In this document: positions 41,044 through 49,491 of the stretch, piece by piece
How the letters are laid out: the number at the start of each line of letters is the position of its first letter
Position numbering within the stretch: position 1 is the stretch's first letter
From: Streptomyces sp. NBC_01260
GTDB taxonomy: Bacteria; Actinomycetota; Actinomycetes; Streptomycetales; Streptomycetaceae
Length of the DNA stretch: 64,000 nucleotides
NCBI RefSeq assembly: GCF_036226405.1
Contig: NZ_CP108464.1
Coordinates: 868,001 to 932,000 of the forward strand
Reading direction: 5' to 3'
The notes under the pieces: model-generated
The model's input: only the letters and a program-made list of their open reading frames with translations
What the model was told of the DNA's origin: nothing
Databases searched by the model: none
Position numbers and translations under genes: made by a program

Positions 41044-42891
41044 TCAGTTCACCGTGCCACCGGTCACGGTGCCACCGACCACGGGCAGCTCCAGCACTCC
41101 GGTGTCCTGGGGCGCGCTGACGACGGTGACCGGCTTGATGCCGCGGTTCCCGAAGTACGCGGTGTCACTGGCCGCGATCACGAATTCCAGCCGGTGCCCC
41201 GACTCGTACCGGTGGACGATTCCGGGCAGCTGCACGGTGAACGGCCTGGTCACGTCCGGAACCCGGACCGGCGAGACGAGCCGGTTCACCAGCGTCCTGG
41301 AGCCGTCCGGCGCGACGTCGTACACCTTGGCGAACAGGACGAGCTTGTCGGAGGCGTCACCGCTGTTCTGTACGCGCTCCGTCTTCGGCGAGACGACCTT
41401 CAGCGTCGCCCTGGGGGCGCCGACGACATCGACGGCGGAGGTCAGCGGGGCACTGGTCCAGCCGAGGTAGGTGCCCTTGGTGTCGTACGGCTTGGGGTCG
41501 GGCAGGCCGACGAGACCGGCGAGCGAGCTCTCGGAGTGGCTGGTGGGCACCAGCCAGTTGGTGTACTGGCGGCTGCCGCGCGAGACCTTGGAGCGGTTGT
41601 CGACGAGCTTGCCGTCGCCCGAGAGGTACATCTTCTGCGTGAGGCCCGGGACGGCGGCCGCGGTGCCGTAGCCGCTCTGCCAGTCGCGGTAGTAGGCGAA
41701 CTCGGGTCCGGTGCCGGTCTTCGTCTCGTGGCGGAGGTAGCGGTCGAACCAGGCGAGGATGCGCCCGCCGACGTAACTGCTCTCCAGATTGCCCTGGCCC
41801 AGGTCGAGTTCACCGTCCACCTGGCCGCCGCTGTGACCCCAGGCCTGCCAGATCATCTTGGCCGTGGTGCCCTGCGCCTTGAGCGTCTCGTACGTGGCGG
41901 TGGCCTCGTTGAGGTTGAAGAGGCTGTCGGCCTGGCCCTGGACCAGGAGCGTCGGCGCCTTGACCCGGCTCAGGTACGAGACCGGCGAGACGCTGCGCGC
42001 GTAGTCGAGCACGGCGGCGGTCTTCCCGGCCGGGTAGCGGCCCGAGTTGAGCAGTTGGACGGTGTCGCAGGCCTTGGCCGCGAAGTGGAGGCAGGTCAGG
42101 CTGCCGAACCGGGAGGGGTCCAGGCTGGGGCTGAGGATCGTCTGCCCCTCCCCCATCAGGTAGAAGCCGTTGGTCCACTGCCATTTGAAGACCCCGGCGG
42201 TGTCGGAGGAGACGCCGTCGGCCGCACCGGTGTTGTTGGGGGCGAGTGCGTAGCCGAGGTCGTTCCAGGTGATCAGCGGGACCAGGGCGTCGACGCGGTG
42301 GTCGACGGCCGCGGTCGCCATCTGGACGGCCCCGCCGTACGAGCCGCCGATCATGCCGACCCGGGGGTCTCCGGGGCCGTCCTGGGTGACGAAGCCGGCC
42401 TTGGTGCCGTCGTCGGCCGCGCGGGTCCCGCCGAGGAAGTCGACCAGGGCCGCGGCGGCCCTGCCGTCGGTCTCGGGGTCGTCGAGTGTGATGAGGCAGC
42501 CGGACTTGCCGAAGCCGAGCCCGGAGTAGACGAGCCCGACGTAGCCGCGTGAGGCGAAGGCCTTGCCGATGCCGTCGGTGGAACCGTCCGACTTGCTGCC
42601 GCCGAAGCCGTTGGTGGCGAGCACGGCGGGCGCCGGGTGCTGCGCGTCTGCGCCGGAGGGGCGGTAGAGATCGGCGTCCACGGTGCAGGACCGGCCGCCC
42701 GCGGACACGGTGAACTTCAGCGGGGTGACGGTGTATTCGGATCCCGCGGCCGCCGTTGCGGCCTGTGCGGTGCCGGCGAGCGCGAGCGGCGCCGCGAGGG
42801 CGGCCCCGGCGACGAATGCGAGCGGTCTGCGGGACAGCGACATCGACCGGGACCGGGACCGGAAACGGGAGCCGGGAACAGCACGCGACAC
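41044..42891 (-). CDS. Secreted CocE/NonD family hydrolase (X-Pro dipeptidyl-peptidase-like)
   Basis: 615 aa from a GTG at 42891 with GTGGAGG five bases upstream (GTG 42903 and ATG 42843 are alternatives). A signal peptide with a twin-arginine-like SRRPLAFVAGAALAAPLALA precedes an A-x-A site. The serine nucleophile is in VGMIGGSYGGAVQMATAA; Asp and His are likely in LLVQGQADSLFNLNEA and IWQAWGHSGGQVDGE. The C-terminal jelly-roll (LVNRLVSPVRVPDVTRPFTV) is that of the X-Pro dipeptidyl-peptidase S15 group, which cleave X-Pro peptides or esters outside the cell. A TetR-type palindrome overlaps its promoter region. Confidence 0.92.
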   Translation of the reverse strand: MSRAVPGSRFRSRSRSMSLSRRPLAFVAGAALAAPLALAGTAQAATAAAGSEYTVTPLKFTVSAGGRSCTVDADLYRPSGADAQHPAPAVLATNGFGGSKSDGSTDGIGKAFASRGYVGLVYSGLGFGKSGCLITLDDPETDGRAAAALVDFLGGTRAADDGTKAGFVTQDGPGDPRVGMIGGSYGGAVQMATAAVDHRVDALVPLITWNDLGYALAPNNTGAADGVSSDTAGVFKWQWTNGFYLMGEGQTILSPSLDPSRFGSLTCLHFAAKACDTVQLLNSGRYPAGKTAAVLDYARSVSPVSYLSRVKAPTLLVQGQADSLFNLNEATATYETLKAQGTTAKMIWQAWGHSGGQVDGELDLGQGNLESSYVGGRILAWFDRYLRHETKTGTGPEFAYYRDWQSGYGTAAAVPGLTQKMYLSGDGKLVDNRSKVSRGSRQYTNWLVPTSHSESSLAGLVGLPDPKPYDTKGTYLGWTSAPLTSAVDVVGAPRATLKVVSPKTERVQNSGDASDKLVLFAKVYDVAPDGSRTLVNRLVSPVRVPDVTRPFTVQLPGIVHRYESGHRLEFVIAASDTAYFGNRGIKPVTVVSAPQDTGVLELPVVGGTVTGGTVN

Positions 42892-42914
42892 GAAGACCTC
42901 CACACCGAGGGCGC

Positions 42915-42930
42915 CTTACCGACCAGTAAG
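42915..42930. promoter_or_regulatory. TetR-type operator-like palindrome
   Basis: CTTACCGACCAGTAAG is an imperfect 16-bp palindrome with perfect CTTAC/GTAAG arms, a common TetR-family operator form. It lies 24 bp upstream of the hydrolase GTG. No TetR gene is present in the window, so the regulator would be encoded elsewhere. Confidence 0.5.
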
Positions 42931-43057
42931 TACTGGGGCGCGCTCATGCTGTGACACAGGTCATAGCGGTGTCAACGCCCCGGACGGCGTTTCGTGAAGG
43001 CTGCTCAACTTCTTCGCATCGACGCCCGGTTCGGCGCGCGGGGCCCGCCCGCACCGC

Positions 43058-44002
43058 TCAGACCAGCGCCGATACCTCGACCGTGAGGGTCGCCCGGCCG
43101 CCGTCCGCGGGCGCGTCCAGCACGGCCGGCACCCCGAGCGGAATCGTCAGCCCGGTGGGGCCGTGGCCGAAGCCGAGCTCCTCGACGACAGGGATGCCGA
43201 GGCCGCCGAGCCGGTCGGCGAGCACCGCCCGCACCTTCGCGTACGGCCCGCAGCCCGCCCAGGAGCCGCAGGCCACCCCGGCGATGCCGTCGAGCGCCCC
43301 GGCCCGCAGCAGCTGGGTGAGGATGCGGTCGATGCCGTACGGGTCCTCGGTGGTGTCCTCGATGACCAGCAGCCCGCCGCGGGCCGACCGCCGGGCGTGC
43401 GGGCTGCCGAGGTCGGCGGCCAGCAGGTGCCCGCAGCCGCCGTAGGTGATCCCCCGGGCCCGGCCGGGCACCAGGGCCCCCGCTCCTTCGAGTCCCAGCG
43501 TCCGTACCGTCTCGGGCTCGAACAGGGTGGCCCGCAGGGACTCCTGGGTGCGCGGGTCCTTGAGGAAGGTCTCCGCACCGACCATGGGGCCGTGCAGGGT
43601 GGCGAGCCCGGCCCGCAGGGCGAACGCCTCGTGGAGCACGGTGATGTCGCTGTAGCCGACGAACACCTTGGGCCCGGCGGCCCGCATCGCCGCCCAGTCG
43701 AGCAGATCGACCATGCGCTGCACCCCGTACCCGCCCCGGGCGCAGATCACCGCGTCGACCGACGGATCGCACCAGGCGTCCTGGAGATCCCGGGCACGCG
43801 CCTCGTCCGTACCGCCGAGATGGTCCAGCTCCGGATGGACGTCCAGGACATGGGGCATCGTCAGGGGTTCGAGGCCCCAGCCGCGCAGGACGTCGAGGCC
43901 GGGCTCCAGGCGGTCGACGGACACCGGTCCACTCGGCGAGACGACGGCGACCCTGGAGCCCGCGCGCAGCCGGGCGGGGCGGGTGAGGGGTACGAGGGTC
44001 AC
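43058..44002 (-). CDS. LD-carboxypeptidase-like serine peptidase (S66)
   Basis: 314 aa from a GTG at 44002, fixed by a GTGA overlap with the S9 peptidase stop (43999). The S66 triad is visible: Ser118 in VFVGYSDITVLHEA, Glu in LLVIEDTTEDPYGID and His in LGFGHGPTGLTIPL. Early VAVVSPSGPVSVDRLEPGLD is the family start. LdcA-type enzymes remove D-Ala from muropeptides, and MccF-type relatives hydrolyse peptide antibiotics such as microcin C. There is no signal peptide, so it acts in the cytoplasm on imported peptides. It is the last gene of the four-peptidase operon. Confidence 0.94.
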   Translation of the reverse strand: MTLVPLTRPARLRAGSRVAVVSPSGPVSVDRLEPGLDVLRGWGLEPLTMPHVLDVHPELDHLGGTDEARARDLQDAWCDPSVDAVICARGGYGVQRMVDLLDWAAMRAAGPKVFVGYSDITVLHEAFALRAGLATLHGPMVGAETFLKDPRTQESLRATLFEPETVRTLGLEGAGALVPGRARGITYGGCGHLLAADLGSPHARRSARGGLLVIEDTTEDPYGIDRILTQLLRAGALDGIAGVACGSWAGCGPYAKVRAVLADRLGGLGIPVVEELGFGHGPTGLTIPLGVPAVLDAPADGGRATLTVEVSALV

Positions 44003-45987
44003 TTCCGCAGCTCCAGCCGCGGCACGTCGGGCCGTTCGATGCCGAAGGTCTGGGCGTACAGGGAGAGCTCGGCCTCCAGCGCACTGATCATGGTCTCGGC
44101 GCGGCGGAAGCCGTGGCCCTCGCCCGGGTAGGTGAGGTAGGCGTGCGGGATGCCGCGCCCCTGCACGGCGGCCAGGAAGCGTTCGCACTGCACCGGCGGG
44201 CAGATCGGGTCGTCCTCCCCCTGGAGCAGCAGGAACGGCGTGGTGAGCCGGTCGGTGCGGGTGATCGGCGACCGTTCGCGGTAGCGGTCGGGGACCTCGG
44301 CAAGCGGGCCCACCAGGGACTCCAGGTACTGAGACTCGAAGTCGTGGGTCTCCCCGGTGCCCCAGCCGGTCAGATCGAGGATGGGGTAGATGACCGTGCC
44401 GCAGGCGTAGACGTCGGTGCCGGTCAGCGAGGCGGCGGCGGTCCACCCGCCGGCGCTGCCGCCGCGGACGGCGAGCCGGTGCGGGTCCGCGGTGCCTTCG
44501 GCGGCGAGCGCCCCGGCGACGGCCGCGCAGTCCTCCACGTCGACGACGCCCCACTGTTCGCGCAGGCGGTTGCGGTAGGCCCGTCCGTAACCGGTCGAGC
44601 CGCCGTAGTTGACCTCGGCCACGCCGATGCCGCGCGAGGTGAAGTAGGCGATCTCCAGGTCGAGGACGAGCGCGGCGTGGCCGGTGGGGCCGCCGTGCGC
44701 CCACACGACGTAGGGCGGCAGCTCGCCGGCCGGGCCGGTCCGGCCGGGACTGTGCGGCGGGTAGATGTGGGCGTGGATCTCCCGGCCGCCCGGACCGGTG
44801 AAGGTGCGGTCGGCGGGCTCGGGGTAGTAGGCGGGGTCGACCGCGTCCTCGTGCGGCGCTCCGATGATCCGGGTGTGCCCGGTCGAGGTGTCCAGCTCCA
44901 CGATCTCGTACGCGCTGTGCGGGCTCGCGGCGATTCCGATGACCCGGCTGCCCTGTACTGCGAGCGTCTCGGCCCATGCGGTCCAGGGTCCCGCGATGTC
45001 GACGAGAGTGCCGGTCTCCGGGTCGAGGATACCGAGCGTGGTGGCCCCCTTGCCGTGCAGGGTGGCGATGAGCCCGTTCTCCAGCGGCCGGAACCAGCTG
45101 AGGCCGATCTTCCACAGCGGTCCGGCGAACTCCTCCTCCCTGGGGCAGAGTTCCACCGCGACCCCGCCGTCCGGATCGGCACGGTAGAGATTCCACCACC
45201 CGCTGCGGTCACTGGCGAGGAGCAGTTGTCCACCCGCGGTCCACTGGATCTGCGGCACCGACTCCTGCGGACCGCCCAGGAGGGTCCGGGGGGCGTGGAA
45301 CACACCGTCGTCCCCGATGTCCGCGACGATCACCTCGGTGCCGTCCCACGGCATCCGCGGGTGGTCCCAGGCGATCCAGGCCGCCCGCCGTCCGTCCGGC
45401 GAGAGCTCGGGTCCGGTGACGAACCGGTGTCGGCCGTCGGAGAGTTCGCGTACCGCCGACCTGTCCCCGGCCGCCGATCCGTCGAGCGGCACGGCGGCGA
45501 TCAGCCTGCGCAGTTCGCCGGGTCCCTCGCCGGTGAACTCCTCCAGGACGCACCAGATCTCGCCCGAAGCGCCCCGGTCGGGGTGCAGGCGCGGATCGGC
45601 CCAGCGCAGTCCGCCGCCGACCGGCGAGACGGGGGTGAGCGGCCATGGTTCGCCCGGCCCGTCCGGCTCGTAGGCGTAGAGCCGCTGGTCGTCGAAGTGG
45701 ACGAAGACGATCAGCGGGCCGCCCTCGGCGCGCTCCGTACCGGTCCAGGGCCGTCCGCCGTACTCGATGACGCGGCTGCGGACGTTCCAGGGGGCGGGCA
45801 GCTCCGCGGTGGTTCCGTCGGCCAGGCGTCGGACGAGGGCGCGCCGGCCGGCCTGGGCCGGGCGCGGCTCCGTCCACCACAGTTCGTCGCCGACCGCTTC
45901 CACGTACTCCGGCCGGCCGTCCCGCGAGGCGGCCAGCGCGGCGTCGATCGGTGACGGCCAGCTTCCGTAGGCCCCTGTGGTTGCCAT
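43999..45987 (-). CDS. S9 family prolyl oligopeptidase-type peptidase
   Basis: 662 aa, ATG at 45987. A beta-propeller domain (residues about 20-390, many W-S-P-D-G-x-R-like blades, for example LSPDGRRAAWIAWDHPRMPW) precedes an alpha/beta hydrolase domain. The nucleophile is in AVRGGSAGGWTAAAS, with Asp in LLQGEDDPICPPVQ and His in YPGEGHGFRRAETM. There is no signal peptide. These enzymes cleave short peptides, often dipeptides from the N-terminus or after Pro. It is 20 bp from the M20 gene upstream and overlaps the S66 gene downstream. Confidence 0.95.
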   Translation of the reverse strand: MATTGAYGSWPSPIDAALAASRDGRPEYVEAVGDELWWTEPRPAQAGRRALVRRLADGTTAELPAPWNVRSRVIEYGGRPWTGTERAEGGPLIVFVHFDDQRLYAYEPDGPGEPWPLTPVSPVGGGLRWADPRLHPDRGASGEIWCVLEEFTGEGPGELRRLIAAVPLDGSAAGDRSAVRELSDGRHRFVTGPELSPDGRRAAWIAWDHPRMPWDGTEVIVADIGDDGVFHAPRTLLGGPQESVPQIQWTAGGQLLLASDRSGWWNLYRADPDGGVAVELCPREEEFAGPLWKIGLSWFRPLENGLIATLHGKGATTLGILDPETGTLVDIAGPWTAWAETLAVQGSRVIGIAASPHSAYEIVELDTSTGHTRIIGAPHEDAVDPAYYPEPADRTFTGPGGREIHAHIYPPHSPGRTGPAGELPPYVVWAHGGPTGHAALVLDLEIAYFTSRGIGVAEVNYGGSTGYGRAYRNRLREQWGVVDVEDCAAVAGALAAEGTADPHRLAVRGGSAGGWTAAASLTGTDVYACGTVIYPILDLTGWGTGETHDFESQYLESLVGPLAEVPDRYRERSPITRTDRLTTPFLLLQGEDDPICPPVQCERFLAAVQGRGIPHAYLTYPGEGHGFRRAETMISALEAELSLYAQTFGIERPDVPRLELRK

Positions 45988-46007
45988 GTTCGATTCTCCC
46001 GAGTGGG

Positions 46008-47351
46008 TCAGGCGGTGCGGAGATAGTGGTCCAGGACCCGGACGCCGAAGTGCAGCGCCTCGATGGGGACACGTTCGTCCACGCCGTGGAAGAGGGCCTG
46101 GTAGTCGAAGCCGACGGGCAGCTTCAGCGGTGAGAAGCCGTAGCCGGTGATGCCGAGCCGGGAGAACTGCTTGGCGTCGGTGCCGCCGGACATGGAGTAC
46201 GGCACCACGTGGCCGTCCGGGTCGAACCGCTCGACGGCGGCCCGGAGTTTCGCGTACGTGGGTGAGTCGACCGGGGCCTCCAGGGCGATCTCGCGGTGGT
46301 GGAACTCCCAGTCGACCGAGGGGCCGGTCAGCCGGTCCATGGTGGCGTGGAACTCGTCCTCGCCGCCCGGCACCATCCGGCCGTCGATGAAGGCGGTGGC
46401 GTGGCCCGGGATCACGTTGACCTTGTAACCGGCCTCCAGCATCGTCGGGTTGGTGCTGTTGCGCACGGTCGGCTCGACGAGGGCCGCGGCCGGTCCGATC
46501 TTGCCGAGGAGTTCGTCCACGTCGAAGCCGGGGGCGTCGAGGTCGGGGTGGATGCCGTGCAGTGCGGCGATCTCGGTGAGCGCGGCGCGGACCGTCGGGG
46601 TGAGGCGCACCGGCCATTCGTGTGCGCCGATGCGGGCGACGGCGGCGGCCAGCGTGCTGACGGCGTTGGCCTTGTTGACCTTGGAGCCGTGCCCCGCCTT
46701 GCCGTGTGCGGTGAGCTTGAGCCATCCGGTGCCGCGTTCGCCCGCCGCGATGGGGTAGAGCGGCATGTTCGGTCCGGCGTGGAAGGTGAAGGCGCCGGAT
46801 TCGCTGATGCCCTCCGTACAGCCCTCGAAGAGTCCGGGGTGCCGGTCGGCGAGGAAGCCCGAACCGTCGTCGGCGCTGGCCTCCTCGTCGGCGGTGTACG
46901 CGATCACGATGTCGCGGCGGGGCCGGATGCCCGCCCTGGCCCAGAACCGGACGACGGCGAGGACCATCGCGTCCATGTTCTTCATGTCGATGGCGCCGCG
47001 GCCCCAGACGACCCCGTCGCGGATCTCGCCGGAGAAGGGGTGCACGGTCCAGTCGTCGGCCTCCGCGGGCACCACGTCCAGATGCCCGTGGACCAGGAGC
47101 GCGTCGGCGGACGGGTCGGTGCCCGCGATCCGGGCGACCACGTTGGTGCGCCCGGGGGTGCGCTCCAGGAGCACGGGTTCGAGTCCCGCGCCGGCCAGCC
47201 GTTCGGCGACGTACTCGGCCGCCGGGCGTTCACGGCAGTCGCCGCCGCCCCGGTTGGTGGTGTCGATGCGGATCAGTTCGGAGGTGAACGTCACCGATTC
47301 GTCGAGCGCGAGGTCATCGACGCGGTTCTTGGGGTTGGTCACCTCAGCCAT
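46008..47351 (-). CDS. M20/M25/M40 family metallopeptidase
   Basis: 447 aa. The dinuclear zinc motifs are in order: LLVHGHLDVVPAEADDW, VWGRGAIDMKNMDAMVLA, YTADEEASADDGSGFLA (general-base Glu and metal Glu), and a late His in ALFHGVDERVPIE. A dimerisation domain with AHGKAGHGSKVNKAN lies between. It resembles carnosinase/succinyl-diaminopimelate desuccinylase-type exopeptidases. It overlaps the upstream M55 gene by eight bases and is the second gene of the operon. Confidence 0.95.
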   Translation of the reverse strand: MAEVTNPKNRVDDLALDESVTFTSELIRIDTTNRGGGDCRERPAAEYVAERLAGAGLEPVLLERTPGRTNVVARIAGTDPSADALLVHGHLDVVPAEADDWTVHPFSGEIRDGVVWGRGAIDMKNMDAMVLAVVRFWARAGIRPRRDIVIAYTADEEASADDGSGFLADRHPGLFEGCTEGISESGAFTFHAGPNMPLYPIAAGERGTGWLKLTAHGKAGHGSKVNKANAVSTLAAAVARIGAHEWPVRLTPTVRAALTEIAALHGIHPDLDAPGFDVDELLGKIGPAAALVEPTVRNSTNPTMLEAGYKVNVIPGHATAFIDGRMVPGGEDEFHATMDRLTGPSVDWEFHHREIALEAPVDSPTYAKLRAAVERFDPDGHVVPYSMSGGTDAKQFSRLGITGYGFSPLKLPVGFDYQALFHGVDERVPIEALHFGVRVLDHYLRTA

Positions 47352-48177
47352 ACTGTTCCTCCACGGCGGACGACACGATGGTCGTCACCGCCTTGAACGT
47401 GCGGATACCTTCGTACATCGTCTCGCTCGTGTAGGCGACACGCCTCTCGCCGGAGGCCGCCACACCGGGTACGACAGTGGCCGCCGCGGCCAGGTGCTCG
47501 GCGTCGAACTCCAGCTCCACGGTGAACGGTCCGCCGTCGACCGCCGGGTAGCGCCCGGCGAGAGCCGTCGCCTCCTTGGCCGCCGCACGGATGTCGGCGG
47601 CGGTACGGGCAGGGGTCCGGCAGACCGCGGCGTACCGCGAGACGTAGTCCTTGACCGCGACGGTACGGGCGTCGGGCGCGTATCCCCGCGCGTCCACACA
47701 GGTCAGGTCGTCCCCGGTGACCAGGACGACGGGGACGCCGTACTCGGCGGCGACGTGCGCGTTGAGCAGCCCCTCGCTGGCCCTGACCCCGTTCAGCCAG
47801 ACCCCGGTGATGGAGTTGGCCAGATAGGTGTGGGCCAGGACGCCTTCCGTACCGGCACCCGTGTGGTAGCCGATGAAGGCGACCGCGTCGACGTCCCCGT
47901 GCTGGATGCCCTCCACCATGCTGAGCGACTTGTGCTTGCCGGTGAGCATCTGGACCCGGTCGTCGAGCTGTTCCAGCAGCAGGTTGCGCATGGTCCAGTG
48001 GGCCTCGTTGATGAGCACCTCGTCGGCGCCCCCGTCGTAGAAACCGAGGGCCGCGGCGTTGACGTCGGAGGTGAACAGGGAACGGCACCGCTCCCACTGC
48101 GGGGTGCCGGGCAGCACATCGGCCGGCCAGGTCACACCGGTGGCGCCTTCCATGTCGGCGCTGACGAGGATCTTCAT
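47344..48177 (-). CDS. M55 family D-aminopeptidase (DppA-like)
   Basis: 277 aa, ATG at 48177. The DppA metal ligands line up with only a one-residue shift: Asp8 and Glu10 (SADMEG), His60 (NEAHW), His105 (GYHTG), His116 (LAHTY) and Glu135 (ASEGLLNA). M55 enzymes form zinc decamers that cut D-Ala-D-Ala-type or other D-amino-acid peptides. This gene heads a minus-strand operon with M20, S9 and S66 peptidases, suggesting a pathway for peptides with D residues, for example from cell wall. An inverted repeat lies 54 bp upstream. Confidence 0.95.
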   Translation of the reverse strand: MKILVSADMEGATGVTWPADVLPGTPQWERCRSLFTSDVNAAALGFYDGGADEVLINEAHWTMRNLLLEQLDDRVQMLTGKHKSLSMVEGIQHGDVDAVAFIGYHTGAGTEGVLAHTYLANSITGVWLNGVRASEGLLNAHVAAEYGVPVVLVTGDDLTCVDARGYAPDARTVAVKDYVSRYAAVCRTPARTAADIRAAAKEATALAGRYPAVDGGPFTVELEFDAEHLAAAATVVPGVAASGERRVAYTSETMYEGIRTFKAVTTIVSSAVEEQYG

Positions 48178-48230
48178 GCGGCCACACGGTACGCGTCGTG
48201 GAACGCGCAGGCCAGAGCTGCCCGGACCTC

Positions 48231-48248
48231 CAGTGGTCCACTCCACTG
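48231..48248. promoter_or_regulatory. Inverted repeat upstream of the peptidase operon
   Basis: CAGTGG and CCACTG flank TCCACT, giving an 18-bp inverted repeat 54 bp before the M55 ATG. The form suits a GntR- or LacI-type dimer. No local regulator is evident. Confidence 0.4.
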
Positions 48249-48266
48249 AAGGAGATCCGTTCCGCC

Positions 48267-48299
48267 GGAAGAGGGCCTTTCCGCCATCGGGGCCCTTCC
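48267..48299 (-). terminator. Hairpin downstream of the DinB-like gene
   Basis: GGAA-GA-GGGCC pairs with GGCCC-TTCC across a 13-base loop, beginning about 20 bp after the DinB-like stop at 48320. Confidence 0.4.
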
Positions 48300-48319
48300 C
48301 CCGCCGGCCGCCGGCCCTG

Positions 48320-48871
48320 TCAGCTTCGCGGGTGGTCCCCGGTGGCGCCGTCGGTGCGCTCGCGCAGCAGATCCGCGTGGCCGTTGTGCCGGGCGTACTC
48401 CTGGATCATGGCCAGGTAGACCCAGCGCAGGCTGCAGGTCCTGCCGCCGCGCGTCGTCACGAACGTCTCGTCCAGGGTCCGCCCCGCGACTGCCGCCCCG
48501 GCTGCCTCGACCTCGTCCAGATAGGCGGCGTAGTCGTGTTCCGCGCGGGCCGCGTCCACGCCCTTGAGACCTTCGTCGCCGTCGTCGGGCCCGGTGAACA
48601 CGTCACCGAGCGGCTCGGCCGCGAAGCTGCGCCGGAACCACCAGCGTTCGATCTCGGCCAGGTGCCGCACCAGGCCGAGCAGGGTGAGTCCGGAGGGTTC
48701 GGCGGTGGTGCGGGCCAGCTGCTCCTGGTCGAGCCCGGCGCATTTGACCAGAAGCGTCTCGCGGTGCCACTGGAGCCAGCCGGCCAGCATGGTCCGCTCG
48801 TCCGCGGTGCCGAGAGCGAGCTGGAGGTCGCCGGCGGTCGTACGGGTGATGTGGGGTGCCGTCCATGTCAT
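48320..48871 (-). CDS. DinB-fold (DUF664) protein
   Basis: 183 aa from the ATG at 48871; GTG 48886 and ATG 48880 are in frame too. The four-helix bundle pattern is clear with the usual metal-type histidines: GWLQWHRETLLVKCAGLDQE, GLVRHLAEIERWWFRRSFAA and LAMIQEYARHNGHADLLRE (H-x2-H near the end). DinB-like proteins include mycothiol- and bacillithiol-dependent transferases; in actinobacteria a mycothiol-dependent function is possible but cannot be shown. Confidence 0.9.
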   Translation of the reverse strand: MTWTAPHITRTTAGDLQLALGTADERTMLAGWLQWHRETLLVKCAGLDQEQLARTTAEPSGLTLLGLVRHLAEIERWWFRRSFAAEPLGDVFTGPDDGDEGLKGVDAARAEHDYAAYLDEVEAAGAAVAGRTLDETFVTTRGGRTCSLRWVYLAMIQEYARHNGHADLLRERTDGATGDHPRS

Positions 48872-48955
48872 GGCAGCCATCGTCACAGCCCGGGTCCGGG
48901 CGGGGGGGCCTTACTGCTGGGACGGGTGCGGCCGCGCCCGTTCTAGGCTCAGCGC

Positions 48956-49396
48956 ATGAAGATCAATGTGCGGTCAGCGGCCGAGGCGGACCTGTCAGCG
49001 TTGCTGACTCTCTACGGCGAGTTGAATCCTGACGATGCGCCGTTGCCTCAGGCGTCCGCGGATGCGATCTGGGCTGCCATATCCAGGCAGCAGGGGCGGA
49101 CGGTCCTGGTGGCTGATGCCGGCGGCACCGTGGCCGGAACGGCGGATTGCATCGTCCTGCCGAACCTCACGCGCGGTGGCCGGGCCATCCTGTTCGTGGA
49201 GAACGTCGTGGTGGCCGGCTCCTTCCAGCGGCGCGGTGTCGGCCGCCGGCTGATGGAGGCCGCCGTTCAACTGGGTGCGTCGGCCGACTGTTACAAGGTC
49301 CAGCTGCTGGCGGCGGATGACGAGTATGTCCACACCTTCTACGAGGCGTGCGGTTTCAAAGCCCTGGCAGAGGGCTTCCGCCGCTACATCCCGTAG
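48956..49396 (+). CDS. GNAT family N-acetyltransferase
   Basis: 146 aa, ATG at 48956. The acetyl-CoA motif is in VVVAGSFQRRGVGRRLMEAA (R-R-G-V-G-R-R), following FVENVVVAG, and the C-terminal FYEACGFKALAEGFRRY is standard. The early MKINVRSAAEADLSALLTLY helix-strand is typical of small-molecule or amino-acid acetyltransferases. The substrate is unknown. It converges with the aldo/keto reductase gene, with a hairpin between the stops. Confidence 0.9.
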   Translation: MKINVRSAAEADLSALLTLYGELNPDDAPLPQASADAIWAAISRQQGRTVLVADAGGTVAGTADCIVLPNLTRGGRAILFVENVVVAGSFQRRGVGRRLMEAAVQLGASADCYKVQLLAADDEYVHTFYEACGFKALAEGFRRYIP

Positions 49397-49438
49397 GGTT
49401 CCTGCCGCTGGGGCGGTGCTTGCCGAGTCGGCGGCAGA

Positions 49439-49462
49439 GCCTGCGCTGTCCTGAGCGCAGGC
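49439..49462. terminator. Hairpin between convergent GNAT and aldo/keto reductase genes
   Basis: GCCTGCGCT and AGCGCAGGC form a perfect nine-base stem with a six-base loop, midway between the stops at 49396 and 49492. Confidence 0.55.
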
Positions 49463-49491
49463 CCCGCCCGGAGGTCGCCCGTTCTCCTGCC

